Shown here: positions 35,190-43,991 of the stretch, one piece after another
Numbering within the stretch: position 1 is the first letter of the stretch
How the letters are laid out: every line of letters begins with the position of its first letter
Source of the DNA: Hyphomicrobium_A sp964405975
GTDB lineage: Bacteria; Pseudomonadota; Alphaproteobacteria; Rhizobiales; Hyphomicrobiaceae
DNA: 53,721 nt
Direction of reading: 5' to 3'
Assembly (NCBI GenBank): GCA_964405975.1
Contig: CAYOPW010000009.1
Coordinates: forward strand, 1-53,721
The notes under the pieces: generated by a model
The model's database searches: none
Seen by the model: the letters and a program-made list of their open reading frames with translations, nothing else
Told to the model about the DNA's origin: nothing
Position numbers and translations under genes: made by a program

Positions 35190-35375
35190 ATGGTGCGTCA
35201 GATTTATTACAGGATAGAGTACAAGGGAGCGACTAACGTGTTGGAATTACATAGCTGTACGGGCTGTAACGAGCTCTCAAAAACTCGCACGCCACTCGCT
35301 TGGTTTGCTCGCATTGTACATAAGAACGCGACAATTGAAGAGCGTGCGCGGCAACTGATTCCTTTCGTTGACTAA
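35190..35375 (+). CDS. Possible 61-residue protein, doubtful
   Basis: An open frame starting MVRQIYYRIEYKGATNVLEL, with two cysteines in HSCTGC and a basic C-terminal half. Its composition looks protein-like, but there is no good ribosome-binding site and I recognise no family. The frame extends upstream to 35037. The rest of 35014-35398 shows nothing else. Confidence 0.25.
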   Translation: MVRQIYYRIEYKGATNVLELHSCTGCNELSKTRTPLAWFARIVHKNATIEERARQLIPFVD

Positions 35376-35398
35376 GCGGCTCGAGATCGCGTTGCTTA

Positions 35399-38197
35399 AT
35401 GGTCGGAAAGTCTGATCGAATTTTGAAATCGTACTTGCGCCGCATTGGATGGAAGGCTGAGAGTCCACACCCCGACGGCCAGCGTGTGCGCGGTGCACCG
35501 CAGCCCAAGTGGTACGCCATGACGGCTGAACAGGCCGCCGGCCAGCTCGAAGTCCCCAGAGAAGGCCTCTCGCATGAGGAGGCGGCGCGCCGTCTGACGC
35601 GTCACGGTGCCAACGTGCTTCCGGCAGCCCAAGGAAAGAGCGCACTGCGGCGCTTCTTCGCTCAATTCGACAATGTTCTTATTTACGTCCTACTGGGTTC
35701 TGCTGTGATAACAGCTCTGCTCGGCCACGGCATTGACACGGCCGTGATCCTGCTCGTGGTCCTCCTCAACGCAGTCATCGGTTACATCCAGGAAGGCCGC
35801 GCGGAGAAAGCGCTCGCGGCCATCAGCAAGATGATCAGCCCCAAGGCCTCCGTGATTCGCGAGGGGCACCGGATCTCTGTGAACGCCGCAGAGCTTGTTC
35901 CTGGAGATCTGTTGATCTTGGAGCCCGGCGACCGCGTAAGCGCCGACGTTCGACTCATGAAGGCGCGCAACCTGCGCATCGATGAAGCCGCGTTGACGGG
36001 TGAATCCGTAGCAGTTGAAAAATCAGTAGCCGCCGTGCCTGAGGACGCATTGCTCGGAGACCGAAGCGCCATGGCCTACTCGGGAACGCTAGTGACGGCG
36101 GGACAGGGCACGGGCATCGTGGTGGCGACCGGAGTGACAAGCGAACTCGGCCGCATCAGCGTGATGCTCGGCCGCGTCGAAAAATTGGTGACACCCCTCA
36201 TCCGGCAGATGGATGCGTTTGCCAAGCAGTTGACGTTCGCCATCCTCGCACTGTGCGTTGCGACCGTTGCCTTTGCGGTATTCGTACGGAGCTACATGGT
36301 GGGTGATGCCTTTATGGCCGCAGTCGGCATGGCGGTGGCGGCAATCCCTGAAGGCCTACCGGCCGTGATGACAATCACCCTTGCAATCGGCGTGCGGCGC
36401 ATGGCTTCGCGCAATGCCATTATTCGTCGGTTGCCCGCCGTGGAAACTTTGGGTTCCGTCTCGGTCATCTGCTCCGACAAAACTGGGACGCTGACGAAGA
36501 ATGAAATGACCGTCCGTGTCGCCGTGCTCGCCGAGGCTACCTACAATGTCGGCGGCGTCGGTTATGCTCCTAAAGGCGGCTTCAGTGTCGCCGGGCGTGA
36601 GGTTGACCCAGCGGGCGACCCGGTCCTTATGCGGCTCGCACTGGCAGCGCTCCTATGCAATGAGGCAAGTCTGCGCCACTACGACGGCGTTTGGAACGTG
36701 GCAGGCGAGCCTATGGAAGGAGCGCTCGTCGCATTCGGAGTAAAAGCTGGTTACGACCCCGACACAGCGAGAAAGCACAGGCCGCGTCTCGACGAAATCC
36801 CGTTCGAAGCGCAGAATCGATACATGGCGACGTTGCATCGCAGCGGGGAGGATGGCGCCCTGATCGTCGTGAAGGGCGCGCCGGAGCGTATCTTAGAGAT
36901 GTGCGATCGCCAAGCCGGGCGAACCGGGGACACGCCAATAAAACCCGCATATTGGAACGCCACGATCGACCAGCTTGCCAGCGGAGGGCACCGCGTCGTT
37001 GCGCTCGCCATGAAGTCCATGCCGGCTGGAACGACGGAGCTAGACTTTGCGGATATGCACAATGACAACGGCCTCGTCTTGCTTGGCCTTGTCGGCCTCA
37101 TCGATCCGCCGCGTGAAGAGGCGATTTTAGCCGTTCGCGAATGCGGTGACGCGGGCATCCGCGTTAAAATGATTACCGGAGACCATTGGTCGACGGCTAA
37201 GGCTATTGCTCGCCAACTTTGTCTTGCGGAACCTGACAACCTCGCAACCGGCCATAACCTTGATAAACTGGACGCCCGGGCCCTGGGCCGCGTCGCACAG
37301 GCGACGACTGTCTTTGCGCGCACGAGTCCGTTCAACAAGCTCCAGCTTGTCGAAGCACTGCAAGCTGACGGAGACGTCGTTGCGATGACCGGCGACGGTG
37401 TCAACGACGCGCCGGCTTTAAAACGCGCCGATATCGGCGTGGCCATGGGAGAAAAAGGCACCGAGGTCGCCAAAGAAGCGGCCGACATGTTGCTGGCCGA
37501 TGACAACTTTGCGTCGATCGTGGCCGCGGTACGCGAGGGCCGCACCGTCTATGACAATCTCATCAAAGTCATCGCCTGGACCCTGCCGACGAGTTTCGGA
37601 GAGACGCTGATCATTGCGGCCGCAATCTTGTTCGGATGGACCTTGCCGGTCACGCCGGTGCAAATCCTCTGGATTAACACCGTGACCGTGGGAGCGTTGG
37701 GCTTAGTTTTGGCATTTGAGCCAGCAGAAGCCGACGTCATGCGCAGGCCGCCTCGGGTGCCGGGCGAGCCACTGCTCTCGGGCTTCCTCATCTGGCGCAT
37801 CGTTCTCGTGTCAATCCTATTTGCAATTATCGCCTTCGCCATATTCCGCTGGGCGGAGCAAAGCGGCCGCTCGCACGTAGAAGCGCGTACGATCGTCGTC
37901 AACACAATTGTCGTTATGGAGGTCTTCTATCTCTTCAGCGTACGCTATCTGCGCATGACATCACTGACGATTGAAGGTTTGTTTGGCACGCGGGCGGTCT
38001 TGCTGGGCGTAGCCAGTATCATCGCTCTCCAACTGGCGTTTACGTATACCCCCGTGATGCGCGCGCTCTTCGATACGCGCCCACTGACGCTGATGGACGG
38101 CTTGCTCGTGATAGGCGCCGGAGCACTCCTTTTCACCATCCTTGAGATCGAAAAGTTGCTTCGCAGGTACGCAACATCCCTTTATTCAAGAGATTAA
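35399..38197 (+). CDS. P-type cation-transporting ATPase, P2-like (CtpF-like)
   Basis: A 932-residue pump with ten membrane helices. The actuator motif TGES lies in EAALTGESVAVEK, the phosphorylated aspartate is Asp360 in DKTGTLTKNEMT, and MTGDGVNDAPALK is the hinge. PEGLPAVMTITLAIGV in helix 4 matches calcium-pump types. Helix 6 reads NTVTVG, where calcium pumps have NLVTDG, so a key cation-binding aspartate is replaced by valine. Many bacterial pumps of the CtpF kind share such changes. The transported ion is therefore uncertain. The start is the first ATG of the frame; an ATG at 35519 is possible, but the conserved KWYAMTAEQ region precedes it. Confidence 0.88.
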   Translation: MVGKSDRILKSYLRRIGWKAESPHPDGQRVRGAPQPKWYAMTAEQAAGQLEVPREGLSHEEAARRLTRHGANVLPAAQGKSALRRFFAQFDNVLIYVLLGSAVITALLGHGIDTAVILLVVLLNAVIGYIQEGRAEKALAAISKMISPKASVIREGHRISVNAAELVPGDLLILEPGDRVSADVRLMKARNLRIDEAALTGESVAVEKSVAAVPEDALLGDRSAMAYSGTLVTAGQGTGIVVATGVTSELGRISVMLGRVEKLVTPLIRQMDAFAKQLTFAILALCVATVAFAVFVRSYMVGDAFMAAVGMAVAAIPEGLPAVMTITLAIGVRRMASRNAIIRRLPAVETLGSVSVICSDKTGTLTKNEMTVRVAVLAEATYNVGGVGYAPKGGFSVAGREVDPAGDPVLMRLALAALLCNEASLRHYDGVWNVAGEPMEGALVAFGVKAGYDPDTARKHRPRLDEIPFEAQNRYMATLHRSGEDGALIVVKGAPERILEMCDRQAGRTGDTPIKPAYWNATIDQLASGGHRVVALAMKSMPAGTTELDFADMHNDNGLVLLGLVGLIDPPREEAILAVRECGDAGIRVKMITGDHWSTAKAIARQLCLAEPDNLATGHNLDKLDARALGRVAQATTVFARTSPFNKLQLVEALQADGDVVAMTGDGVNDAPALKRADIGVAMGEKGTEVAKEAADMLLADDNFASIVAAVREGRTVYDNLIKVIAWTLPTSFGETLIIAAAILFGWTLPVTPVQILWINTVTVGALGLVLAFEPAEADVMRRPPRVPGEPLLSGFLIWRIVLVSILFAIIAFAIFRWAEQSGRSHVEARTIVVNTIVVMEVFYLFSVRYLRMTSLTIEGLFGTRAVLLGVASIIALQLAFTYTPVMRALFDTRPLTLMDGLLVIGAGALLFTILEIEKLLRRYATSLYSRD

Positions 38198-38213
38198 GTG
38201 ATGCCGGTAAAAC

Positions 38214-38255
38214 AAGCGCCGCGTTAACGCCTTCCCCTGAAAGTGGGGCGCTTTT
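38214..38255 (+). terminator. Probable terminator after the P-type ATPase gene
   Basis: AAGCGCC pairs with GGCGCTT across an internal CCCC/GGGG hairpin, followed by a short T run. The remaining intergenic DNA up to 38435 shows no supported gene. Confidence 0.5.
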
Positions 38256-38435
38256 CAACGGGAGCGATGATCAGTTTTGTTATCCTGACCAACTTGCGCG
38301 TTTTGGACCGGCGCGCGCCGATCGAGCGCGCGATACTTGCTCTTGTCCTAGATTTTGACGTCGATCGCGGCGTAATGTGCACCGGATACACGATACGCAG
38401 CTACATAGCTGTATGAGCCGGTTTGATTTGAGCGA

Positions 38436-41400
38436 TTACTCGGCGGCCTCAGGATACTTTTTGCGCAGTGCTTCGACGTATCTATCCTGCAAGCCTTCCG
38501 CTGGTTCGCCGAATTTCAGATGAAGATCGCGCTGCGGGAACGGGATCGTGATATTGTGCTGTCTCATTGCGCGATCAAGCGCCATATGAAGCTCGTGCAA
38601 GACCAGCAAGCGGTGCGTTGGCTGCGCCACGAATGCCCGGATCTCATAGTTCAGTGAACTATCACCGAACTCAAGGAAGAATACGGTGGGCGGCGGTGCC
38701 CCAAGAACGAGTGGATTGGCCTTCACGGTCTCCAGGATGACCTTTTGAGACAGGGCCGTATCGGAGCCATAGGCAATACCGATCTTGATCAGAATGCGCG
38801 TGACGGGCTCACTTAACGTCCAGTTTACCACCTTGTCCGTGATGAGTGATTTGTTGGGAACAAGGATCTCGTGGTTATCCCAATCTGTGATGGTTGTCGC
38901 GCGTATCTGGATGCGCGAGACTGTGCCACTGAGATCTCCAATGGTCACAACGTCACCGACGCGTACGGGCCGCTCAAACAGGATGATCAAACCAGAGACG
39001 AAGTTGGCGACGATTTCCTGCAGACCAAACCCAACGCCAACGCCGAGTGCCGCGATGATCCACTGCATTTGCGACCAGTCGGCGCCAATGCGCTCGAAGG
39101 CGATAAACAGACCAACAGCCACGATGAAGTACCGGCTGATGGCAATGATGGCATAGCGCGTTCCAGGCTCAATTGAGAGCCTCTGCAAGAACATAAACTC
39201 CAGAAGGCCGGGCAAATTGCGCGCGGCGATGAACGTCAGAATGCCAATCGCGACGCCAATCAGCAAATTGGACACCGTAACCGGTATGATCTTGGTCCCG
39301 GCCTCAGTCGTGATCGTTTGTGTCCATAGAGCGACTCCGTCGAGGACGCCGAGTGCGGGAAGCAATTGCTGCCAAACAAGCCATAGACCGGCCGCAAGAC
39401 CGACCAGAACAAACATGCGCAAGAGTGTTCGTGTCTGTTGGCTAATTGACGCCACGTCGACTGCAGATTCTTCCAGCATTCGGGGCGTCGCATCACCCGT
39501 CGCTTGGGCCTCAGCTTGGGTGGCAGCCATCGCGAGCGCCTTCCTACGCCGTTCTTGCGCGCGCTTAATCTCTAAACGGCGGCGGACGAGAAGAACCTGG
39601 CGCATCGCAATTGCGTACGCGATCAGTCCGAGAATGGAGATCACCAGCGTCATTCCGAGCCGCGATTGCAGTTCGGAAGCACTGTCGTAATAACCGGAGA
39701 TGGCGAGGGCCGCGAGCGCAAGCGGTGCCGCACAGAACAGAAAATGCCAGGCGCCCCGCGTTAGCCATAGTGCGCCCTCTCGGGAGAGCCGCGCTGCGAA
39801 CATGCCGCGGTGTGGACTTAATACGCGGCCCGCGAACACGGCGAACGCTATGGCAGTAGTCAGGAATGCCAACCGACCGAGCCCGTCACGGTAGACCTGC
39901 GAATTGCTACCCTCAATCATCCCTATCAGAAACACCACGGGCGCAGCCACGAGAAGCAACCTGCCCAGGTTGCGCACGAGCATCTTGCATGCGCGCTGGT
40001 TCCAATCGAAGTGCACACGAAGGAGCCCACGCGGCAAGCAGAGGAGCTGTAGGAAGCGAATTGCGAGAATTAAGAGCGATGTTGCAACAAGGCCCTTACC
40101 TACGGACACCGCGAACGCGGAGGCTTCCGGAGCCTGCGCCAAGAGCCAACCCACGTAGCCTGTGAGAACAGGCAACGGCAGCGCGAGAAGTGCGGTGATC
40201 AGCAGTGCCTGTGGCGTCGCTAGGAAGTTGTCTGTCGATACTCTGCCGACAGAATCGGCAATTTTATCGAGTTGCTGCAGCAGTCTTCTTCGATTGATCC
40301 AAAGGAGCCCACATAAGACCAAAATCATGCCGCTCGGAATTGCAGCCTCAGCAACGCGGTTCCACAGTGATAGGCCGGTACGCTTCCAACTCTCACTGTC
40401 GGTCAACCAACTGAAAGTCTTTGTAATCTGTTCAAACCATTGCCACCCCAGCGGGGCAGAACTTGGCAGCCACAGCAGCCTACTATTTAGCAGCGAATTG
40501 AGCTGCTCCGTCTGGCTAAACAATTCTCGTTGCGCGCCATTGAATTCGGCCAGCTGCTCGATGCGGCGCGCATACGCTTGGCTCAAGCGGTCGAGAGCAT
40601 CACGCCTCGCCTTCATTAGTGTCTCAAGCGTCGGCTGCAAATCCGCCCGGCGGTTTATCGGTCCCAGATCCGTGGTCGTGAGTAAGCGTTCAGCGGCGCG
40701 CTTGGGATCAGAGAGAGTGCGTCGCCTTTGATCGATATTGAGTCGTTGCAGTCGCGCATCGATGATGGCCGCCTCGCGCTTGTGAATTGCCTCGCTTAGA
40801 TTAGCGAGGAGCGGAAGCTGGGCGCGCATCTCACGCAAGTATTCTCCGAGTTCCTCACCAACACTGCCAATATCGAGAATCTGCTGGGCAGATGTCAGGC
40901 TCTCCTTGACGCGCGCAATTTCGGCATTGATCTCCGTCAGCTTAGATTGTGTCTCTTCGGCACTTCGTGTGAAGTCTGCCTGCTTCTCGCGCAAGGCCGA
41001 CGTTGCCTTGGCGTAGTCCTCCAATATGGGGTGCTGTCCGGAGAGTTGACGCGTTACGCTGTCTGCTTGCGCCTGCTGTTGCAACGCATCGCTCTTGCGC
41101 AACTCGTTAATCTGTGCCTCCAGCATCGGGACCTGTTTCTTCAGGATGTCGTGCTTCGCGGCTGCCAGATCACGGCTCGCGGTGGCGAGCGTTTGCCGCG
41201 CCGGCAGACTGATCAGCTCCTGTTCTAGCAGATTTATTTTGGCGGATGCTGCCAGCCGCTCTGCCGTGATTGACGCGCGCCGCGCCTCAGCAATGAGCGA
41301 CGGTTGATCAGAATTGCCTGAAGCGGTGCGAGGCTCCACGAACTCATCAAGCTTCTTCTTTTCGGCTGATTGCTCGGTGCGCGCCGCGGTCGGCCTCAAC

Positions 41401-41942
41401 GCCATCTCCCGCAGCGACGTCTCAATCTGATCAAGCTCGCTCTTAAGCTTGGCAACTTCGCCTTGTGTCGTGGTAAGCCGCTGCTCAACGTCGCTGAGAG
41501 GCAATCGCGCAATGGACTTCCTGAGCGTCGCACTGTGTTCTTGGGCCGAAGCGAGGACCTTAGCCAATTGCTTTTCTACCTCGGCAATTCGCCTCGGCGA
41601 CTCTTTGATCGCATCTTGAAATTTAGCGGCCGCTGAGCTGTTCGCCTCCGCCGCTTCTAGTTGGCTGAGCGCTTTGCGATAGAGCGCCAGCGCCTGATCG
41701 CGCACCGCTGCATCAATGTCCTTGCGCCCTTCTATTTCGTCAATCTTGGCCTTGATCCGCGATGCCGTCAGATCCTGAGTTGCCGAAATGGCAGCGGTGT
41801 CAATTTCAGATCCTGAAGGCGTCTGTGCCTGCGCCCCACTCGCGAAAATGAGAAGCGCGAAGGCGAGCAGACCCGCGCCGCAGCTGCGCCAATTGGCTGG
41901 CGACATCATCGCGGCGCTGACCGAGTGGCGGACTATCGGCAT
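38436..41942 (-). CDS. Large MscK-like mechanosensitive channel
   Basis: An 1168-residue inner-membrane protein. A signal peptide ending near GAQAQ is followed by a long periplasmic coiled-coil region of about 450 residues, then roughly eleven membrane helices, and the MscS domain at the C-terminus: GVGFGLQEIVANFVSGLIILFERPVRVGD, then ITDWDNHEILVPNKSLITDKVVNWTL. Such channels release solutes when turgor rises suddenly. Length and layout match KefA/MscK or DUF3772-type relatives. ATG 41942 has GGGGGAT about 9 bases upstream. Confidence 0.9.
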   Translation of the reverse strand: MPIVRHSVSAAMMSPANWRSCGAGLLAFALLIFASGAQAQTPSGSEIDTAAISATQDLTASRIKAKIDEIEGRKDIDAAVRDQALALYRKALSQLEAAEANSSAAAKFQDAIKESPRRIAEVEKQLAKVLASAQEHSATLRKSIARLPLSDVEQRLTTTQGEVAKLKSELDQIETSLREMALRPTAARTEQSAEKKKLDEFVEPRTASGNSDQPSLIAEARRASITAERLAASAKINLLEQELISLPARQTLATASRDLAAAKHDILKKQVPMLEAQINELRKSDALQQQAQADSVTRQLSGQHPILEDYAKATSALREKQADFTRSAEETQSKLTEINAEIARVKESLTSAQQILDIGSVGEELGEYLREMRAQLPLLANLSEAIHKREAAIIDARLQRLNIDQRRRTLSDPKRAAERLLTTTDLGPINRRADLQPTLETLMKARRDALDRLSQAYARRIEQLAEFNGAQRELFSQTEQLNSLLNSRLLWLPSSAPLGWQWFEQITKTFSWLTDSESWKRTGLSLWNRVAEAAIPSGMILVLCGLLWINRRRLLQQLDKIADSVGRVSTDNFLATPQALLITALLALPLPVLTGYVGWLLAQAPEASAFAVSVGKGLVATSLLILAIRFLQLLCLPRGLLRVHFDWNQRACKMLVRNLGRLLLVAAPVVFLIGMIEGSNSQVYRDGLGRLAFLTTAIAFAVFAGRVLSPHRGMFAARLSREGALWLTRGAWHFLFCAAPLALAALAISGYYDSASELQSRLGMTLVISILGLIAYAIAMRQVLLVRRRLEIKRAQERRRKALAMAATQAEAQATGDATPRMLEESAVDVASISQQTRTLLRMFVLVGLAAGLWLVWQQLLPALGVLDGVALWTQTITTEAGTKIIPVTVSNLLIGVAIGILTFIAARNLPGLLEFMFLQRLSIEPGTRYAIIAISRYFIVAVGLFIAFERIGADWSQMQWIIAALGVGVGFGLQEIVANFVSGLIILFERPVRVGDVVTIGDLSGTVSRIQIRATTITDWDNHEILVPNKSLITDKVVNWTLSEPVTRILIKIGIAYGSDTALSQKVILETVKANPLVLGAPPPTVFFLEFGDSSLNYEIRAFVAQPTHRLLVLHELHMALDRAMRQHNITIPFPQRDLHLKFGEPAEGLQDRYVEALRKKYPEAAE

Positions 41943-42406
41943 TGCAAAAAATCCCCCAATAAAGGTGTGCTGCGGCTTGTAAGGTCAGTTCAGGGCATAA
42001 GAGGGCTCGCGCTATGGCAAAATCGCGACTGTCGTGTGACGGAACAGAGGAGGCCCCCGATCAACACTAGGCGGCCGAGTCTGGCCGCGCCGCAACCCCT
42101 CCGCAGTGAGGCTTGTGCAAAAAAGCCGGGCAACTTCACCCTACGAGTTGGCCGCTTCTACCGCTGATGGCAGTTTGCTCACATTCTGGGCATGTGGCCG
42201 CAGGTCTGGCTCGAGGGGATTGTGGTCGTTACCACTATTCTCTCGGAAATTGACTACCGTACCCAGCGACGATCTTACCCTTCACTTTGGTTCGAAAACT
42301 GATCTGTTTATAGTATTGTCCGGTTGGCCTTTGCGCCAGTTGTGCGGCCGGCTACAAGATCGTGCCGTTTGTTCTTAATAATGGCCGTAAGGCCTTGGGA
42401 GGAAAC
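41943..42406. other. 464-base gap before the aminotransferase gene
   Basis: No supported gene. A hairpin-capable CGGCC/GGCCG pair lies near 42071. I checked for a riboswitch-like layout and could not identify one. The promoters of both diverging genes must lie here. Confidence 0.4.
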
Positions 42407-43636
42407 ATGACAATATATCCCGCCCTTGAAATTCCCCCCACCCTGGCCGCTGGCCCCGGTCCGGGGAACACCGATCCCAGAGTGCTGGAACGCTTCGCCA
42501 AGACCGGCGTCGCCGATCACATGCACAAGGATGTCGTGAGGGGCATGATCGAGGCCAAGGAAATGCTACGCGAGGTGTTCGGTACCAAGAACACCTACAC
42601 CTATGGTGTCGGAGGTACTGGCTTCAGCGGGCTTGATTGCGTGCTCAGCATGATTTTGCCGGGCGACACAGTCGTTGCTTTCGTCAACGGTACGTTCAGC
42701 GGCATTGATGGTCTCACCATTCGCATGAAGGCGGCCACGAGCGAAGAGCTAGCCGCCAGCCCGTTGAACCCACAGTCGGCAAGCGTTGTTATAGTGGAGG
42801 TGCCGCACGGCCAATCTGTCACCAAGGAGATTATTGATGCGGCGCTCGCTAAGCACAAACCAATGTGGGCCTTCATGGCCCATTGGGAGACGGGCAGCGG
42901 TCGCATCAACGATTTAAAAGGATTTAGCGACTCGTGCCTGGAGCACGGGGCGATGGGCATTGTCGATGTCGTGTCCAGCTTAGGTGTTGCCGACTATAGT
43001 ATCGACGACTATCGCGGCGTCGTTGCCTGGGCGTCGTGCCCGCAGAAGGGTGTGCTGAGTCTGCCGCTAACCTATGCGCCGGTGAGCTTCACCGATAAAG
43101 CAATCGATGTTGTCGCAAAGCGTGGCTGCCACACCTATGTGCACCATCCAATCTTGGAAGGGCGCCACTGGGGAATCGTGGATGGCAAGGATGTCACGGC
43201 AGCGGCTTACCACCGGACCCATTCATGCTACGCGGTCGCCGCGTTCCATGAAGCCTTACGCATCCTCCTGACTTACGGGCGCGCCCGCAAGGCAGCCGAC
43301 TATGCCTATCACGAAAGAGCGTTGAGGCAGGCGGTTCAAGCAATGGGCTGCGAAGTCACCTCCAACATGACAAGTCTGGTCGTGCTCAATCTGCCCGGCA
43401 AGCTCGCGGGCAAAGAGAAAGAACTGGTTGCGCAATGCCGGGCGCAGAACTTCGGGATCTGGCCCACTCTGTCCGAGCCCGTTCAGGTCCGCATTGGCAT
43501 TCTCAACCAACTAAACACGGACGCGATAACCGAAATCGTGGACCGTTTTGCGGACGCCATGCTGGACATGGGTGCCGAGTTCGACAAGCAGCAAGTGATG
43601 AGCAGGCTTAAGTCCTACTACGCAGAAGCTGCTTAG
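42407..43636 (+). CDS. Class V aminotransferase related to serine-glyoxylate aminotransferase
   Basis: A 409-residue PLP enzyme. The cofactor lysine is Lys214 in WASCPQKGVL. Asp187 is in IVDVVSSLG, GGTG is at 69-72 and HWETGSG at 159-165. These align with serine-glyoxylate and alanine-glyoxylate aminotransferases, but the motif before the lysine (CPQK in place of GSQK) and the flanks differ. In serine-cycle methylotrophs the enzyme makes glycine and hydroxypyruvate; here no other serine-cycle gene is present, so the substrate is open. GGGAGGAA precedes ATG 42407, and a strong terminator follows. Confidence 0.8.
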   Translation: MTIYPALEIPPTLAAGPGPGNTDPRVLERFAKTGVADHMHKDVVRGMIEAKEMLREVFGTKNTYTYGVGGTGFSGLDCVLSMILPGDTVVAFVNGTFSGIDGLTIRMKAATSEELAASPLNPQSASVVIVEVPHGQSVTKEIIDAALAKHKPMWAFMAHWETGSGRINDLKGFSDSCLEHGAMGIVDVVSSLGVADYSIDDYRGVVAWASCPQKGVLSLPLTYAPVSFTDKAIDVVAKRGCHTYVHHPILEGRHWGIVDGKDVTAAAYHRTHSCYAVAAFHEALRILLTYGRARKAADYAYHERALRQAVQAMGCEVTSNMTSLVVLNLPGKLAGKEKELVAQCRAQNFGIWPTLSEPVQVRIGILNQLNTDAITEIVDRFADAMLDMGAEFDKQQVMSRLKSYYAEAA

Positions 43637-43694
43637 TAGCAACTCAACCGCTTTGGGTGCCTCACGGCTCAAGCGGACACGTGATACGATTCCT

Positions 43695-43744
43695 GGCGCG
43701 GTTTGAGCTCCGCCTCTTGGCGTTGCTGAAACCGCGCCTTTTTT
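43695..43744 (+). terminator. Strong rho-independent terminator after the aminotransferase gene
   Basis: A 10-bp stem (43695-43704 with 43729-43738) contains a smaller CCGCC/GGCG hairpin in its loop and is followed by six T. No gene lies between it and the adaptor start at 43992. Confidence 0.85.
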
Positions 43745-43991
43745 GATGATCCCTGCTCCAGAACGAGTTTCCCAACGCCAATTTAGGGCGGCCACCTCGA
43801 CCGAATTCCCAAGAATTCGCGCCGCGATGAACGCGAAATGAACCAGCTGTTGCAGGCCTTTCACGCCTCCGCAAGCATGATGCCTGGCACTACGTCGTGA
43901 CGATTCTGGGAATTTTCCCCCTTCAGCGACAGGATCAGCCTGCGTGCACCGTTGTTTTGAGGGGAACAAGATTTATCGGTGGAGGTCTTAA

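Noticed and set aside
38267..38416. A 49-codon frame after the P-type ATPase (MISFVILTNLRVLDRR)
   Set aside because: GGGAG is too close to the ATG, and the sequence has no protein-like pattern.
41943..42406. Possible riboswitch before the aminotransferase gene
   Set aside because: I found a hairpin but no recognisable glycine, SAM or other riboswitch core.
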